This document shows positions 61,805 through 64,000 of a stretch of 64,000 nt of DNA, piece after piece; positions within the stretch are counted from its first letter, which is position 1; each line of letters opens with the position of its first letter. The stretch comes from Alteromonas genovensis. Lineage in GTDB: Bacteria; Pseudomonadota; Gammaproteobacteria; Enterobacterales; Alteromonadaceae. The stretch is from positions 286,999 to 350,998 of the forward strand of contig NZ_JAAAWO010000003.1 of NCBI RefSeq assembly GCF_010500895.1, written 5' to 3'. Below the pieces are notes generated by a model that worked only from the letters and a program-made list of their open reading frames with translations, was not told where the DNA came from and did not search any database. Made by a program: the position numbers and the translations under genes.

Positions 61805-62860
61805 CTACAGGCCGCCCTTTGCTTTCAATTCAGCTGAAAATTGTAGCATGCGATCAAGTGGAATAAGCGCGTCAGTGCGAAGTGAATCATCGACAAAAAT
61901 TTCGTGTCCATCACTTCCCTCGGTTAACGAGGCCTTAATCGCCTCTAAACCGTTCATTGCCATCCATGGGCAGTGAGCACAACTTTTGCACGTAGCGCCG
62001 TTACCGCCCGTTGGAGCCTCTATAAACGTCTTATTTGGCTCTAGTTGCTGCATCTTGTAGAAAATACCTTTGTCGGTAGCAACAATAAAGGTGTCATTTT
62101 CCATTTCTTGCGATGCTTTAATTAGCTGACTTGTAGAACCAACTGCATCCGCCATGTCTACAACACTGGCTGGCGACTCTGGGTGTACTAACACTGCGGC
62201 GTCGGGATAAAGGGCTTTCATGTCGCCAAGTTTTTGTGAAGAAAACTCATCGTGAACAATACACTCACCCTGCCACATTAGCATGTCGGCACCGGTTTGC
62301 TTGGCAATGTATGCGCCTAGGTGTCTGTCTGGGCCCCAAATTATTTTTTTGCCCTGACTGTCGAGATGCTCTACGATTTCCAAAGCAATACTCGATGTCA
62401 CTACCCAGTCGGCACGCGCCTTTACTGCAGCAGAGGTGTTGGCATACACAACAACTGTGTGATCAGGATGCTGGTCGCAAAACTCACTGAATTCTTTTGC
62501 TGGACAACCAATATCCAATGAACACGTTGCCTCTAGGGTTGGCATGCGCACTGTTTTTTCAGGGCTGAGTATTTTAGCCGTTTCGCCCATAAAGCGAACG
62601 CCAGCTACAATCAGAGTTTGTTCTTCTGCGTCACGCCCAAATCTCGCCATTTCTAACGAGTCGGCAACACAACCACCAGTTTCTTCAGCTAATGCCTGAA
62701 TTTCGTGGTCGGTGTAGTAATGGGCTACAAGCACCGCGTTACGTGCCTTAAGTAAGGCTTTTATTTCTGCCTTTAACTCGGCTTTACGTGCTTCTGATAG
62801 TGGCTGTGGTTTTGCTGGGAACGGGTAATCCACCTGCTCCACACGAAATGCTACTGACAT
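61805..62860 (-). CDS. nadA: Quinolinate synthase
   Basis: Iron-sulphur enzyme that condenses iminoaspartate with dihydroxyacetone phosphate into quinolinate in de novo NAD synthesis. The family signatures are [31 protein letters not shown] near the N-terminus, [14 protein letters not shown] in the middle and [18 protein letters not shown] near the C-terminus; the three cysteines that hold the 4Fe-4S cluster lie in these segments. Length, 351 residues, is normal. It is the first host gene to the right of tRNA-Ser. Confidence 0.97.
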   Translation of the reverse strand: MSVAFRVEQVDYPFPAKPQPLSEARKAELKAEIKALLKARNAVLVAHYYTDHEIQALAEETGGCVADSLEMARFGRDAEEQTLIVAGVRFMGETAKILSPEKTVRMPTLEATCSLDIGCPAKEFSEFCDQHPDHTVVVYANTSAAVKARADWVVTSSIALEIVEHLDSQGKKIIWGPDRHLGAYIAKQTGADMLMWQGECIVHDEFSSQKLGDMKALYPDAAVLVHPESPASVVDMADAVGSTSQLIKASQEMENDTFIVATDKGIFYKMQQLEPNKTFIEAPTGGNGATCKSCAHCPWMAMNGLEAIKASLTEGSDGHEIFVDDSLRTDALIPLDRMLQFSAELKAKGGL

Positions 62861-63288
62861 TTACCTACATCTCAATTGCGACAAGGGTCGCGATTATACC
62901 CAAGTGTCATAAAAATTACACACTACATGATCAATAATAGCGCAATAAAAGGCCCTAAAATTCTAAACTGCCGGCTATTAACGTCTGTTACTCATTGCGG
63001 TAGCCTCGATTGTTCAAAATGGATACTACAGTATCTGCAAAATTGCATATAAGACTGCTCATAATAATCGATACTAGGTTCGGAAATTGTGAGATCAAAG
63101 AGTCAGTAATAAAGAATGTTTGAAGCGCCCACGCCAGAAGCGATTAGGACAGCAGTTGATATTGTATTAGTTCGCTACAGCTTAGCTAGGATTGTGTGGC
63201 AATGTGCTTAAAAAAATGATTCTCTTGGATAAGGATATCTGAGATTTGAATTCTTAAGTGGGGGTTTTTAATTAGTCTAGAAAAAGGA
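62861..63288. other. Intergenic region between nadA and the tRNA-Lys cluster
   Basis: 428 bp. It should hold the nadA promoter and a terminator for the minus-strand tRNA-Lys cluster. I see no gene, repeat or clear hairpin with a T-run. Confidence 0.45.
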
Positions 63289-63364
63289 TGGTGGGTCGTG
63301 CTGGATTCGAACCAGCGACCAATTGATTAAAAGTCAACTGCTCTACCAACTGAGCTAACGACCC
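63289..63364 (-). tRNA. tRNA-Lys (anticodon TTT), copy 1
   Basis: 76 nt including encoded CCA. The acceptor stem GGGTCGT pairs with ACGACCC, and the anticodon loop CTTTTAA gives TTT. It is the last of three identical tandem copies on the minus strand. Confidence 0.96.
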
Positions 63365-63418
63365 ATCCAATGACACAAGATATATTTCACTAAAAATATA
63401 GTATAGCAGCTTAAATGA

Positions 63419-63494
63419 TGGTGGGTCGTGCTGGATTCGAACCAGCGACCAATTGATTAAAAGTCAACTGCTCTACCAACTGAGCTAACGACCC
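63419..63494 (-). tRNA. tRNA-Lys (anticodon TTT), copy 2
   Basis: 76 nt, identical to copies 1 and 3. It is separated from copy 1 by 54 bp and from copy 3 by 23 bp. Confidence 0.96.
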
Positions 63495-63517
63495 ATCATT
63501 TGAAGCTTGAAAAGAAG

Positions 63518-63593
63518 TGGTGGGTCGTGCTGGATTCGAACCAGCGACCAATTGATTAAAAGTCAACTGCTCTACCAACTGAGCTAACGACCC
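63518..63593 (-). tRNA. tRNA-Lys (anticodon TTT), copy 3
   Basis: 76 nt, identical to the other two. It is the promoter-proximal copy of the tandem cluster. Confidence 0.96.
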
Positions 63594-64000
63594 ATCTTTT
63601 CGGTTGTTGCCTGTGTCTAGGCAACGGCGGCATATAATACTCAGATTTTTATCTGACGCAACCCATAATGCCCTTTTATTTTGATATTTTCATTAAAACA
63701 GGACTAAGCGGTCAAAATGAAAACAAATAGCTGAGTATTTGTACCGCGCCACTGGATGTTTAATTGAAAAATCTCACATCCACGATTTTCAACGCGATAA
63801 AAAAAGTTGTTATTAAACCGTAACAAACTTGTTTTTTTACTTAGATGGTAGAATAAAAAAGCCCCTTTAACGGTGGGCTGATACTTAAATAGGGATCTGA
63901 AAAGTCAGATCCCTTTTTTTATTTCATAGTGAAATCAGTTGTTTAATAGTGATGTAATATCATAAATCGCATTCGAGAGCAGATTTATATACAATAAAAA
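63594..64000. other. Region upstream of the tRNA-Lys cluster to the window edge
   Basis: 407 bp. It should hold the tRNA-Lys promoter (minus strand) and holds the candidate small RNA unit described at 63861-63921. I see no coding sequence. Confidence 0.5.
63861..63921 (+). ncRNA. Candidate small RNA ending in a strong terminator
   Basis: An extended -10 element TGGTAGAAT (hexamer TAGAAT at 63849-63854) would start RNA near 63861. Two hairpins follow: AGCCC with GGGCT (63860-63864 and 63875-63879), then a perfect stem AGGGATCTGA (63891-63900) with TCAGATCCCT (63905-63914) and seven T. No open reading frame of note lies within. The -35 is weak, so this could also be the terminator of a longer transcript. 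Confidence 0.4.

Overview
The window looks like the chromosome of an Alteromonas-type marine gammaproteobacterium. This is inferred from the housekeeping set (asnS, asd, selO, nei, nadA, a pqiABC-like locus, two RND efflux operons, tandem tRNA-Lys genes) and from the general gene style; no species is claimed. There are three zones: host chromosome (1-27054), a genomic island (about 27055-61616), and host chromosome again (61617-64000).

Left host zone: the end of a Na+/Ca2+ exchanger-family antiporter, a small membrane protein, asnS, an AtoE-type short-chain fatty acid transporter, pqiA-pqiB-pqiC-like lipid transport genes followed by a membrane diguanylate cyclase, a first RND adaptor/pump pair, a GNAT acetyltransferase, a TetR regulator divergent from a second RND adaptor/pump pair, a CBS-domain protein, asd, a ketopantoate reductase-like gene, selO, a glutaredoxin-like gene, a DUF1499 lipoprotein and nei.

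Island: the 3' end of tRNA-Ser(GGA) is duplicated as a perfect 30-bp direct repeat (27055-27084 and 61587-61616). It brackets about 34.5 kb with a tyrosine recombinase near each end and an 18-bp near-identical motif just inside each end. The tRNA's presumed original terminator is stranded beyond the left end, and a replacement terminator sits just inside the right end. Cargo runs almost entirely on the minus strand. From right to left it holds small unknown genes, a lipoprotein, a winged-helix (replication-relaxation-like) gene, a roughly 450-bp array of strong hairpins, a CARF-like/sigma-54 activator, a type I restriction-modification operon with extra genes, and a large TerY-P-type signalling operon: vWA, PP2C phosphatase, Ser/Thr kinase, UPF1-like helicase, a winged-helix protein, a coiled-coil McrB-like AAA+ protein and a DUF2357 protein. 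Further left are a dual-OB/DUF488/DUF4326 cassette, two small unknown genes, the second recombinase and a secreted PEP-CTERM-like protein.

How the parts may work together: the CARF-like activator sits directly upstream of hsdR. Between them is a near-consensus -24/-12 sigma-54 promoter (TTGGCAC-N5-CTGCA, GG and GC exactly 10 nt apart). A weaker sigma-54-like site precedes the TerY-P operon. The island may therefore be a defence island in which a ligand-sensing activator switches on restriction, and possibly the kinase/phosphatase/helicase system, on demand. The neighbouring hairpin array could be a structured RNA or a single-stranded DNA structure. This control model is inference; the genes and sites are read directly.

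Right host zone: tRNA-Ser(GGA), nadA, three tandem tRNA-Lys(TTT) genes and a possible small RNA near the edge.
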